Shown: positions 27,249-39,367 of the stretch, piece after piece
Layout: each line of letters opens with the position of its first letter
Position numbering within the stretch: position 1 is the first letter of the stretch
From: Flammeovirga sp. SJP92
GTDB lineage: Bacteria > Bacteroidota > Bacteroidia > Cytophagales > Flammeovirgaceae
Length of the DNA stretch: 64,000 nt
NCBI RefSeq assembly: GCF_001583495.1
Contig: NZ_LQAQ01000035.1
Coordinates: forward strand, 62,001 to 126,000
Direction: 5' to 3'
Notes under the pieces: model-generated
Databases searched by the model: none
What the model was told of the DNA's origin: nothing
What the model saw: the letters and a program-made list of their open reading frames with translations, nothing else
Translations under genes and position numbers: made by a program

Positions 27249-28224
27249 AATTATTTAAAACTTTTCGTTGACCAATTAGTAATGCTTTTTCGAGTACTTC
27301 ATCCTCAATGAATTGAATCTCTTTTTGCATTACTTCTTCTAAAGCAATGCGATATAGTTTACCTAAAACACCGTTTGCCGCCATGCTGATGTGCTCCTCT
27401 ACTTCTTTCAAATAAGTCAGTTCCTCACCAATCATCAATCCGCTTAAGAAGTAGTAATTCTCAATTTTAACCTTCTGAGGATCTACACTTTCATTACGCT
27501 CAAAGTAGTCGTTTTGCATTAAGTCTTTTGCTCGAATTGAAAAGAGTGAGGAAGACAAATTACCTTCCATCCCTTTTTTCACCCCTGCTACAAATGCAAG
27601 CTTGAATTTTTGATCAAAAGAAGCTCTTTGAATGGAAACACTCAGAATACTTTGAGAAGAAATTAAGTCGAAAATTTCTCCCGTCATGAACGTTTTGAAA
27701 TCATTAAAAATGCCTTTTTCATATGTAATATGCTTACTATGCGTACCCGGCAGTAATAAAATCCCTTTGGATTCGATCGGCAAGTAATCCGTTAGACCTA
27801 CAGCTTGTATCTCTTCCCCTCTCATCACATCTGTTTTGGTTTTCACACCAGAAACTAATACCAATGAAAGGTCTTTTTCTAAAGTGATGGACTTACTGAA
27901 TAGGTTCTGACCATACGCATCAATAGGCATTTGAGCATAACTCAATTCCTGCAACCCAATCGATGATGAAGCCATGCCTGAAGCAACGATGTAGTTACTC
28001 TGTCTTTCCTCATCAATTTCCTTTAATTGCTTCGTCAAATACTCTGAAAAAAATTGAGATTGGCTCGAGGTCGAATTTGCAGAAAACTCCTGATATAATG
28101 CTTTTACACCCTTATTCGTTTTGTGCTCTTTCACCACATCCAAAGAGTCTGTATCAATCAGACGTAATCTAAAATTAGAAGTACCCCAATCACAACTCAC
28201 AAACTGTTTAGGTAAACTACTCAT
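27241..28224 (-). CDS. 2-keto-3-deoxy-galactonokinase (DgoK family)
   Basis: This ASKHA-fold kinase phosphorylates 2-keto-3-deoxygalactonate. The N-terminal phosphate loop CDWGTSNFRLRL (about residues 11-22) and the diagnostic LLPGTHSKH, followed by FKTFMTGEIFDLI, match DgoK proteins closely. The length of 327 residues is normal. It lies between the aldehyde dehydrogenase (3-base gap) and the aldolase (8-base overlap), so the three gene products probably act in order. It corresponds to the kinase step (DauC, from memory) of anhydrogalactose catabolism, although the De Ley-Doudoroff galactonate route uses the same enzyme type. Confidence 0.93.
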   Translation of the reverse strand: MSSLPKQFVSCDWGTSNFRLRLIDTDSLDVVKEHKTNKGVKALYQEFSANSTSSQSQFFSEYLTKQLKEIDEERQSNYIVASGMASSSIGLQELSYAQMPIDAYGQNLFSKSITLEKDLSLVLVSGVKTKTDVMRGEEIQAVGLTDYLPIESKGILLLPGTHSKHITYEKGIFNDFKTFMTGEIFDLISSQSILSVSIQRASFDQKFKLAFVAGVKKGMEGNLSSSLFSIRAKDLMQNDYFERNESVDPQKVKIENYYFLSGLMIGEELTYLKEVEEHISMAANGVLGKLYRIALEEVMQKEIQFIEDEVLEKALLIGQRKVLNNYV

Positions 28225-28227
28225 GGC

Positions 28228-29691
28228 CTATATCTTTTTAGAAATACGTTTCAAAATCAAATAATCATCCAATGCGTATTTTGAACAATCCATACTGATA
28301 CCACTATTCTTCACACCTAAATGAGGAAGATTGATATCGTATTTCACACCATTTTGCTGTACTTCACCAAACTCAAGCTTTTGAGCAAATTCATCTAAAA
28401 TAGCCTCATCTTCAGAGAAAATATAAGAAGCCAAACCAGCAGTAGAGTCATTGGCGTATTCCAGAACTTCTTCTTTGCCTTCAAACTTCATGATTACGCA
28501 CACTGGACCGAAAACTTCATGTTGTAAGATAGAAGCATTTCTGTCTGTCATTTCTATCACTGTTGGCGCATAATAACACCCTGCTTTGTCAAGAGTTGTT
28601 CCTCCTGCTAAAATCTTTCCTCCTTCTTTTACACACTCACTCACAAAATGCTGAATCGACTCTAATTGGGCTTTATTCGCCAAAGGACCCATGTCTACTT
28701 CCTCTTCTTTATAATAACCCACTCTTGTGTCAATTGCACGTTGTACTAATTGCTCTTTGAAGCTATCATATACACTATTTTGGATGTAAAAACGGTTAGG
28801 AGCCACACATACTTGACCTGCATTACCACCAAATTTAATCGCCGTTGTAATATCTAAAGCATCTTGCATATTACCATCTTCAAAAAGGATAAACGGTGCA
28901 TTACCACCACACTCCATAGAGTATCTTTTGATAGATGTTTTGATAGATTGCTCGATTAATTTCTGAGCTGTAAAAGTAGAACCAATCATAGTGATCAATT
29001 GTGGGATTGTACTTTCACACAATGGAATACCTACATTTTTTCTATTGCCATGCAATACGGTAATGACGCCTTTCGGGAAATCAATCTCATGAGCTAGCTC
29101 CGCAATAATGGAAGCTGAAATGGCTGAAGATTCAGAAGCTTTAATAATGATAGAACACCCTGCCGCTAAAGCTGGTCCCAATTTGAACCCTAAGTTCAAC
29201 AAAGGGAAGTTCCATGCTAAAAATGCTGTGACTACACCCAATGGCTGATAGACCATTTGATGCGTGTGTGTACCTTGTCTGTCTTTGATCTCAAACCCTT
29301 CTTTTACTTTAATCTCCTCTGCATAAAACTCCAACGCATCAGTGATACTATTGATATCCTCTTCTGATGCCGCCCATGTTTTACCCATCTCATGACAAAC
29401 AGCTTCTCTCAATAAATCCGCATTATCTATCAGTTGCTGTCTCAATTTCATCATCCATCCTACACGTTCTTCTACTGACAAACGAGACCAAGACTTGAAA
29501 CCTTCTTGTGCTGTTTTTAATGCATATTGAGTATCTTCTAAAGTAGCTTGTGCCAAAGTAGCCACCGGTTGGTTATTGGCAGGACATACTAATGAAGATA
29601 CTTCATTGGAATGTCCGTTTACCAATCTACCGTTTATATATAGTTTTTTATGACCAAACTGTAGCTGTTTCTCTTCTATTGTTGATTGCAT
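28228..29691 (-). CDS. NAD(P)-dependent aldehyde dehydrogenase (candidate 3,6-anhydrogalactose dehydrogenase)
   Basis: The 487-residue enzyme shows the aldehyde dehydrogenase motifs: AFLAWNFPLLN cofactor region, catalytic Glu in SMECGGNAP, catalytic Cys in GGNAGQVCVAPNRF, and the EVFGPV segment. It most resembles semialdehyde/lactaldehyde dehydrogenases. It sits between the cycloisomerase and kinase genes, where an anhydrogalactose dehydrogenase would oxidise the C1 aldehyde to 3,6-anhydrogalactonate, the substrate of the cycloisomerase. Its start overlaps the cycloisomerase 3' end by 44 bases, an unusually long overlap suggesting tight translational coupling. Substrate assignment rests on context. 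Confidence 0.88.
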   Translation of the reverse strand: MQSTIEEKQLQFGHKKLYINGRLVNGHSNEVSSLVCPANNQPVATLAQATLEDTQYALKTAQEGFKSWSRLSVEERVGWMMKLRQQLIDNADLLREAVCHEMGKTWAASEEDINSITDALEFYAEEIKVKEGFEIKDRQGTHTHQMVYQPLGVVTAFLAWNFPLLNLGFKLGPALAAGCSIIIKASESSAISASIIAELAHEIDFPKGVITVLHGNRKNVGIPLCESTIPQLITMIGSTFTAQKLIEQSIKTSIKRYSMECGGNAPFILFEDGNMQDALDITTAIKFGGNAGQVCVAPNRFYIQNSVYDSFKEQLVQRAIDTRVGYYKEEEVDMGPLANKAQLESIQHFVSECVKEGGKILAGGTTLDKAGCYYAPTVIEMTDRNASILQHEVFGPVCVIMKFEGKEEVLEYANDSTAGLASYIFSEDEAILDEFAQKLEFGEVQQNGVKYDINLPHLGVKNSGISMDCSKYALDDYLILKRISKKI

Positions 29692-30808
29692 ATTTTTCTA
29701 AATAATTTTGGTTAACATCTATTCCTAATCCTGGAAGTTGAGGGACTTTAATTTCCCCATTTTCCACTTTGATGGTGTGCGTTACTACATCGTCACGTAA
29801 TGGATTTTCAGTACGGTCCAGCTCTATCATTGGAGCATTTCTGTACATTCTTCCAGGGTTTTGATCTAAGTTCGAAACAAAGTGAATCGCCGCACTGATG
29901 GCTATCCAAGTACCCCACGAGTGAGGTACAATATCTTTGTGATAACTTGATGCTAGTGTAGCAATACGTTTCATTTCTGTCAGTCCACCAGTTGCACACA
30001 AGTCTGGCTGAGCAATGTCTACAGCGTTGGCATCAAATAATCTTTTGAAACCGTGCTTTAAGTACTCACATTCACCTCCTGCAATTGGAATGGAAGTGTT
30101 TTCCCTCAACTTAGCGTACCCTTTATAATCTTCGGGGTGAACTGGTTCTTCAAACCACCCAATATTTAAATGCTCTATTTTATTACACAATTCCAATGCT
30201 TCTCTGTAATTGTAAGCATGGTTGGAATCGATCATTAAGCGTACATCATCTCCTAATTCTTCTTTTAAGAGATGGATATAATGCAGGTCTTTTTCTAACC
30301 CTAAGCCAACCTTCATCTTCGCTGCTTTGAACCCTTCTCTTTTATAGAATTGAGCTTCTTCTCTCAGATCATCATCCAAAGTGGGTGAATTTGTGAAATA
30401 GAACCCTGTAGCATATGGATGGATAATTTCATTTTTTACGCCTCCCAATAACACTGAGACAGGCTGATTCAAAACCTTTCCTTTACAATCCCAAATTCCT
30501 ACATCAATGGCACTGATAGCCGCATTGAAAATTCCACTTCGACCAAAATCCAACGTTCTCAAATACATGTTTTGCCAGATCTTCTCGTTCTCCAAAACAT
30601 TTTCCCCAATCACAAATGGCTTTAAGAAATTGATCCCTGTTTCAATCATATCAGCAGGTCCGTAGCCTTCCCCCCAACCGAAAGTACCATCTTCTAAAAT
30701 GATCTTTACTAAACAGATTTTTCTTGCTTTGTAATCCCACTGCGAGAAGTAAAAAGGCTTCTCTAAGTCCTGTGCTATTACATAAGGTATAATATCTACT
30801 ATTTTCAT
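29648..30808 (-). CDS. Enolase-superfamily sugar-acid cycloisomerase (3,6-anhydrogalactonate / galactarolactone cycloisomerase type)
   Basis: I start the protein at the ATG at 30808 (MKIVDIIPYVIAQ), which matches family N-termini; the frame extends further upstream into the transporter gene. The 386-residue enzyme shows a mandelate-racemase-like barrel: KMKVGLG acid/base Lys, metal ligands in LMIDSNHAYN, WFEEPV and IAGGE, and the catalytic His region VPHSWGT. Its layout resembles Agrobacterium galactarolactone cycloisomerase, the group that also contains 3,6-anhydro-L-galactonate cycloisomerase. With the neighbouring dehydrogenase, KDGal kinase and KDPGal aldolase this points to anhydrogalactonate ring opening to 2-keto-3-deoxygalactonate. 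A dehydratase acting on galactonate is the main alternative. Confidence 0.85.
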   Translation of the reverse strand: MKIVDIIPYVIAQDLEKPFYFSQWDYKARKICLVKIILEDGTFGWGEGYGPADMIETGINFLKPFVIGENVLENEKIWQNMYLRTLDFGRSGIFNAAISAIDVGIWDCKGKVLNQPVSVLLGGVKNEIIHPYATGFYFTNSPTLDDDLREEAQFYKREGFKAAKMKVGLGLEKDLHYIHLLKEELGDDVRLMIDSNHAYNYREALELCNKIEHLNIGWFEEPVHPEDYKGYAKLRENTSIPIAGGECEYLKHGFKRLFDANAVDIAQPDLCATGGLTEMKRIATLASSYHKDIVPHSWGTWIAISAAIHFVSNLDQNPGRMYRNAPMIELDRTENPLRDDVVTHTIKVENGEIKVPQLPGLGIDVNQNYLEKYAINNRRETATVWS

Positions 30809-30819
30809 ATTGGCTTCGT

Positions 30820-31878
30820 TTAAATGTTGGAGTAGCCTAAAATGCATGTTGCGAAAATCAACACGGCTAATCCACCTAATAATTGTTTGAATGGCTTTTG
30901 AGCACCATCCCATTCTCCCATTCTATAACCCCAGACATTACTGATGATAAGAGAAATACCCAGCATCATTGGCCACCCGATTACAGCTCCAAGTTTACCC
31001 ATCAATGCAGCACCTTGACCGTACACTCCTAATGCAGCAAACCAGAATAAGCCTGCTAGAATGGACCACATGTAAGCTTTTCCGCTTCCTTTTACACTGA
31101 ACCCAGACCATGAATTGTTCTTTACCAATTGATAAATGGCATAACCTGCATTCATGATATAAGCTCCAACTAATACCACTACCCATGCTACTAAACTTGC
31201 ATCTGTAGCGTTAGCATTATATTTATTGACTGCGATGTCTACAATTGGTGAGGCATTAGAGAATCCTACATTCAACAAGGCTGAAAGAACACCACATGCC
31301 ACTGCAATTAAAACACCTACTTTAATGGACTTTTTTACGGTTGTCACTGCCACTTCAGGAGCAACTAACGTATCGCCATCTTCATAATCTTCTACCTCTT
31401 TTACTTCCTCCACTTTCGATAATCTATCTCTTTGTACTCCGGCATAAGCAGTAATTGCAACTCCCACCAACAACAATGCAACACCTGCTAAAACGATAGT
31501 ATAGTTTTCTGGTAAAGTCTCCATCTGTGCTAACGGGATCAATGAACCCATTGAAGCTGCTAATCCCATCACAATACCGTAAGTGATACTGATTCCTGTG
31601 TACTCAACACTCATTCCGAATAGGATACCTCCAATTCCCCACAAGAAACCGAAGAACATAGCGATCATTAAAACGTCGTTACTGGTCTCCATAATGATGT
31701 TAAACGTGTCAGGTATAGCGATTACTGACCATGCCATAGGGAAAATGATCATTGCTACAGTAGCGTGGAGGATCCACCAATTTTCCCATTTCAATGGAGA
31801 AATATGTTTCATGCCCAAACCAAATGTGCCTTGAAAAAAGCTGGCACAAAGGATAAGAATAATTGCTAGTAAATTCAT
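30820..31878 (-). CDS. RhaT-like sugar/proton symporter
   Basis: The 352-residue inner-membrane protein has about ten hydrophobic helices. The L-rhamnose/H+ symporter family pattern is visible at the N-terminus (SFFQGTFGLGMKHISPLKWENWW) and in the paired GxxW/GxxxG-rich segments. A hydrophilic loop near residues 150-185 is rich in Glu and Val. It lies 11 bases before the cycloisomerase and 55 bases after the GH2 gene. It is therefore the likely importer of the monosaccharide (3,6-anhydrogalactose or galactose) released in the periplasm. RhaT-type proteins transport 6-deoxyhexoses in enterobacteria, so this would be a shifted substrate. Confidence 0.87.
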   Translation of the reverse strand: MNLLAIILILCASFFQGTFGLGMKHISPLKWENWWILHATVAMIIFPMAWSVIAIPDTFNIIMETSNDVLMIAMFFGFLWGIGGILFGMSVEYTGISITYGIVMGLAASMGSLIPLAQMETLPENYTIVLAGVALLLVGVAITAYAGVQRDRLSKVEEVKEVEDYEDGDTLVAPEVAVTTVKKSIKVGVLIAVACGVLSALLNVGFSNASPIVDIAVNKYNANATDASLVAWVVVLVGAYIMNAGYAIYQLVKNNSWSGFSVKGSGKAYMWSILAGLFWFAALGVYGQGAALMGKLGAVIGWPMMLGISLIISNVWGYRMGEWDGAQKPFKQLLGGLAVLIFATCILGYSNI

Positions 31879-31933
31879 TTCAATGTTCTTTTTTGCTTAA
31901 AAAATGTTTGTCTTGATCCGATTTCAGTTCCAA

Positions 31934-35197
<3,264 letters not shown>

Positions 35198-35371
35198 CTA
35201 TTCATTTCAAAAGTCATTGTCACCTTTCAATTATTATAATCTGCAATCCAAAAGCACCTTTCAATCCTCTTTTTCTATGTTCTAATAAAAGATATAGACG
35301 TGAGGGAGAAGCCAACAAAAGCTTTAAAGGTTGAAAGTTTCTGCAAAGAATTATTGTTATTTTGGGTTTAA

Positions 35372-35397
35372 AAAACTGCCACTAACGTGGCAGTTTT
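35372..35397 (-). terminator. Terminator after the GH127-like gene
   Basis: AAAACTGCCAC (35372-35382) and GTGGCAGTTTT (35387-35397) form a perfect 11-bp stem with a 4-base loop and T-tracts on either strand. It separates the GH127-like gene from the GH2 operon. Confidence 0.9.
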
Positions 35398-35442
35398 CAC
35401 ACACTATTCTATCCAACTACCTGGACAGATGAAATATCCATT

Positions 35443-37473
35443 TTATAAGTCGTTCCACACCACAGGCATAAAGACTGTCATTTCGGCATCCCCTCTGTTG
35501 CTCCATGCAAAGTAAGGAACCAATTTAGTCTTGTAGGGTTTAAAGTTTGGTTTGTCAACCGTATTGTACATTTTATTGTCTGACTGATTTGTTCTTAACA
35601 ACAATGTCGTCTCAATTGTAGCCACACCTCCTAATAAGTCTTTATCATATGATGCTACCAATGGAGCATTTCCTTGAATATATATATCTAAAATTCCTGA
35701 TTCCTTTGGAATATCTGGAGTTTCCATACAGTAGACTACTGGACCTCTTTTCACTGCTACTTGGTTTCTTGCCTCTTCAATTCTTGGATGCCCCTCTACT
35801 AAAGTTGCTTTCATTGGCATGTCAATAGAGATAATATCACCTTTCTTCCACTTTCTATTGATGGTCGTAAACTTACCAGGAGTTACGTTACCAGCCACTG
35901 CCTCATTGTTCACTTTCACAGTAGAACCGATCGCCCAATCTGGAATTCTCACCATAATATCAAAGGCATCTTTCTTACACTTTTCCACTGTAATATTAAC
36001 TAAGCCTTCCCAAGGATAATTGGTTACTTGATTTAAAATCAATGATGAACCATCTACTAACTTAGTATCCAAACGATTTCCTCCATAAAGGTTAACAGCA
36101 ATACCATTATTAGATAAACTATATGCCCAATTAGAAGACTTTGCAATCGTTCTCACTAAGTTTGGAGGGCAACAGAAGCATTCTAAGTAAGGTAAACGGT
36201 GAGGAGTCTCTGTATTATGCTGTGTATAGTCACGTGATCCATGCACCATTCTTAAAGGATTACTGTAGAAATAATCTTTTCCTTCAATTGAAATTCCTGA
36301 AAGTGCAGAATTATAAAGTACCAGTTCCATTACATCTGCATATTTAGACTCACCATGTAAGCCTAGCATTCTATAAGAGAACATTGAGTTACAAACATTA
36401 GCACATGTTTCATTGTAGGCAGTCATATTTGGCATCATGTATCCATCAATAAAACCTTCTTCAATTTTATCTCTATGCGATGAAGCTCCATAATGAGCTT
36501 GTCCTACTGCACCTGTAACGTACATCTTCTGTTCCGTTACATTTTCCCAAAGTCTGTCCAATGCATCAACTAAAGCTTGTTCTCCAGTTTCTGCTGCTAC
36601 ATCTGCTGCACCTGCATAATAATAAAGTGCCAAAACTGCATGACCTACCGCTTCTGAAGATTTTCTCAAAGGCGTTCTCTCCTGCACCATATCCCCAATC
36701 GGATAGCCCTCAGTAGTGGAATGATCTTCTACTCTATATTTGCCTCTATTATTAATAAATATCTCTGCGAGGTTTAAATAACGCTTATCTTGGGTAGTTC
36801 TATAAAGTTCCACTAGTCCCATGATTTGAGTTTGGTTGAAACCAAAACGACCGTATTGCTTTGTTTCAGGATTGAAAATAGAGTACAATAAATCTGCATG
36901 CTTAATAGCAATATCTAAGAAATTACGCTGACCTGTAATACGATGGTGAATACAAGCAGAAGTCAAAAGGTGACCTGAGTTGTACATTTCATGATATTTA
37001 CGATTCTCATAACGATCAACATTATCTGTCAACTGCACAAAAGTCTGAAGGTAACCATCTTCTTCCTGTGCTTTTTCTATGATTTCAATGTAACCATCAA
37101 TTTCCTCTAAAATACTTTGATCTCCATTTTGAGCATATACATACATTGCCGCTTCCATCCACTTATAGAAGTCACCGTCATGCCAACGCATTCCTTTGTG
37201 CTTCCCTTCTTTCATTCCCGCAGCAATCTTAAAGTTATTTAATGCATGCCCCACATCTCCTGTTAAAACTTCACCCATGTAAGGAACCATCGAATGCTCT
37301 GCTACATGAAACTTCTCTGCCCAGAAACCTTCTGTCCACTTACAGTCTCCAATATTGATACTTTTTAATGTTACATTAGGCGTATCTTGTTGTCCTAAAA
37401 TTCCTTTTTCTTGTGCAAATGACCACTGCGACATCAGTGCTGCACATGCTACTGCTAATAATTTCTTCTTCAT
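35443..37473 (-). CDS. GH127-family exported glycoside hydrolase (candidate 3,6-anhydrogalactosidase)
   Basis: The 676-residue protein has a signal peptide (to about residue 21) and an alpha/alpha barrel of the DUF1680/GH127 type. Residues equivalent to the zinc-cysteine active site of the arabinofuranosidase HypBA1 are all present at a constant offset of +17: Glu339, Glu355 and Cys357 in AYNETCANVC, and Cys434-Cys435 in CFCCPPN. The last pair includes the nucleophilic Cys. Some GH127 members, with GH129, were shown in Zobellia to be exo-alpha-1,3-(3,6-anhydro)-D-galactosidases acting on carrageenan oligosaccharides, and the neighbouring genes fit that activity. A beta-L-arabinofuranosidase is the alternative. 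A -7 promoter element lies 144-151 bases upstream. Confidence 0.87.
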   Translation of the reverse strand: MKKKLLAVACAALMSQWSFAQEKGILGQQDTPNVTLKSINIGDCKWTEGFWAEKFHVAEHSMVPYMGEVLTGDVGHALNNFKIAAGMKEGKHKGMRWHDGDFYKWMEAAMYVYAQNGDQSILEEIDGYIEIIEKAQEEDGYLQTFVQLTDNVDRYENRKYHEMYNSGHLLTSACIHHRITGQRNFLDIAIKHADLLYSIFNPETKQYGRFGFNQTQIMGLVELYRTTQDKRYLNLAEIFINNRGKYRVEDHSTTEGYPIGDMVQERTPLRKSSEAVGHAVLALYYYAGAADVAAETGEQALVDALDRLWENVTEQKMYVTGAVGQAHYGASSHRDKIEEGFIDGYMMPNMTAYNETCANVCNSMFSYRMLGLHGESKYADVMELVLYNSALSGISIEGKDYFYSNPLRMVHGSRDYTQHNTETPHRLPYLECFCCPPNLVRTIAKSSNWAYSLSNNGIAVNLYGGNRLDTKLVDGSSLILNQVTNYPWEGLVNITVEKCKKDAFDIMVRIPDWAIGSTVKVNNEAVAGNVTPGKFTTINRKWKKGDIISIDMPMKATLVEGHPRIEEARNQVAVKRGPVVYCMETPDIPKESGILDIYIQGNAPLVASYDKDLLGGVATIETTLLLRTNQSDNKMYNTVDKPNFKPYKTKLVPYFAWSNRGDAEMTVFMPVVWNDL

Positions 37474-38570
37474 TTCTATTTCATTTTATTTACCGCCTCT
37501 TGAATATTTATCAACTAAATCAATACTCAGTCAGTTATTTTTAATCAGAAGTGTTCTTGTCTTATGCCATCAAGAGGTCGGCGATATAAAAAATCTCAAT
37601 TCGTAATCAACAGTTACAAAGCTATGGCAGGTCTTACCCATTAGAGTTGTTTTCCATTAAAATAATGTTTCAATCCGTACACAAAGCAACATCTCAAAAG
37701 CACATAAACTTAGAGCAACAAAAGAAAGAGTAAGAAAAATACTCTAAACATTTGATTATAGGACACTTTGAAAGACATAAATCATGCAACCACCTCACCA
37801 TGTCACTTTAAGTAAAAAGAACGGAAAGAACAATTGGAAATCTATCACTTCAGAAGGTGTTTAAAAATCTGTCAGACTAACTGAATTTTTCACCCCTATT
37901 CAACTCATTTTTTATTCGGAGTTTATTATTGAAGTTTTATTATGGTTTAAGCTTTTATAGTTTCAGGAATTGTAAAACTGTTGAAATTCCTATTTACTTT
38001 ATATAAGAAACTTTAAAAGGTCTTTATTAAAGTCCCTTACTATATAATATATTAGTATAGATTCATTGAAGTTCACTTTTTATCCAACCAAATCTGTTGA
38101 TTGATTTTTATAAAAATAGAAAAACACCTGTGAAGTGACGATGAATCATTTTTTTAGACAGGAAGATCATCAAAACACAAATCTTAAATAAATCCAAACT
38201 CAAAAACGATATCCTTTCTCAAACTTCCTACTTCAAGTGTGTTCTCTTTAATATATTTTTTTGACTTAAAATGAAAGAAATTTCGGTGTTTAGTATGAAA
38301 AAGTGTTATTTTTACGCATATTTGAATTAAAATCAATTAGAAATTTCGTATTCTTCTATTTATTGAAAAGTTAAAAATCACTAAATCGAATTTATGAAAA
38401 TTAATAAAAAACAGCCTCAATAGTGTAAAAACAGTATTAACACGCTACACTCGTTGATCTACGTCACCTATTTTAGCAGTCAGAAATCACCTTATTTAAA
38501 TAAATAAATTTATTAAATATCATTAAGAATTAGAGAGAAACCAAAGCCGAATTTAACAGTATATATAACC
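37474..38570. other. 1.1-kb AT-rich region with no recognised gene
   Basis: The region lies between the GH127-like gene and the secreted-protein array. It must hold both divergent promoters. I see only short open frames (about 26 codons at 37568 and 37783 on the plus strand) with no family resemblance, and a weak inverted repeat AGGAATT/AATTCCT near 37965-37995. No tRNA or strong structured-RNA signal was recognised. Confidence 0.5.
37617..37624 (-). promoter_or_regulatory. Possible -7 promoter element for the GH127-like gene
   Basis: On the minus strand TAGCTTTG matches TAnnTTTG. No TTTG -33 element is present at the usual distance. The implied 5' leader is about 137 bases. Confidence 0.35.
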
Positions 38571-38613
38571 ATAACAATAACATATCAATCACACAATAAA
38601 CATTATAATACTT

Positions 38614-38925
38614 ATGTCATTAACAAAAAAAATTATCGGTGCTGTATTATTAATTGCAAGCTTTTCTGTTACATCATTTGCAGGTAATAATCCAATTAAA
38701 GATAAAAATAATATCCGTAAAAATTATAAAACTTCTACTGTGACAACAGCAAATATTCAAACGAATGAAGATGTGAAAGTTACAGCGAAGAAACGTAAAG
38801 GAGCTTACCACATTCAAAATAAAGCAGGTGTTAACACTTTAGCGGAAGCCAATAAGGTAGAAGCAGGGAAACAACTGGAAAGAGGAACAAACGGTGTTTA
38901 CCCTTACCAAAAGTGGACAAAATAA
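38614..38925 (+). CDS. Small secreted basic protein, tandem copy 1 (unknown family)
   Basis: I do not recognise the family. The 103-residue precursor has a signal peptide (MSLTKKIIGAVLLIASF..., cleavage near SFA-GNN). The mature protein is about 80 residues, basic and hydrophilic, without cysteines. Its C-terminal half (KRKGAYHIQNKAGVNTLAEA onward to GTNGVYPYQKWTK) is almost identical in all three copies, whereas the segment just after the signal peptide varies. It is the first of three genes with 377-base spacing; no promoter was recognised upstream. A secreted matrix, signalling or toxin-like role cannot be chosen from sequence. Confidence 0.8.
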   Translation: MSLTKKIIGAVLLIASFSVTSFAGNNPIKDKNNIRKNYKTSTVTTANIQTNEDVKVTAKKRKGAYHIQNKAGVNTLAEANKVEAGKQLERGTNGVYPYQKWTK

Positions 38926-38990
38926 TACTTGTTCAAAAAATTAATACCATACAATAAAATATCAATCACACAATAAACATTATAATACTT

Positions 38991-39302
38991 ATGTCATTAA
39001 CAAAAAAATTCATCGGTACTTTACTATTAGCTGCTAGTTTCTCTGTTGCTTCATTTGCAAGTGACAACCCAATTAAAGAGAAAAATAACATTCGTAAAAA
39101 TTATAAAACTTCTACTGTTACAACAGGAAACATTCAAACGAATGATGATATTAAAGTTACGGCTAAAAAACGTAAAGGAGCATATCATGTACAAAATAAA
39201 GCAGGTGTCAACACTTTAGCAGAAGCCAACAAGGTGGAAGCAGGGAAACAACTGGAAAGAGGAACAAACGGTGTTTACCCTTACCAAAAGTGGGCAAAAT
39301 AA
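38991..39302 (+). CDS. Small secreted basic protein, tandem copy 2 (unknown family)
   Basis: This is the second of three near-identical 103-residue precursors. It differs from copy 1 mainly inside the signal peptide and in a few mature positions, for example SDNPIKEKNN in place of GNNPIKDKNN and a final QKWAK in place of QKWTK. The conserved C-terminal block KRKGAYHVQNKAGVNTLAEA is intact. The duplicated leader sequence precedes it, so it can be translated independently from a shared message. No terminator separates it from its neighbours. Confidence 0.8.
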   Translation: MSLTKKFIGTLLLAASFSVASFASDNPIKEKNNIRKNYKTSTVTTGNIQTNDDIKVTAKKRKGAYHVQNKAGVNTLAEANKVEAGKQLERGTNGVYPYQKWAK

Positions 39303-39367
39303 GACCTGCACTACTTACATAATACCATAACAATAACATATCTATCACACATTAAACATTAATACTT

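Noticed and set aside
37568-37861. Two ~26-codon plus-strand frames (at 37568 and 37783)
   Set aside because: They are too short, have no ribosome-binding site and match no family I recognise. They could be transposase scraps, but nothing supports that.
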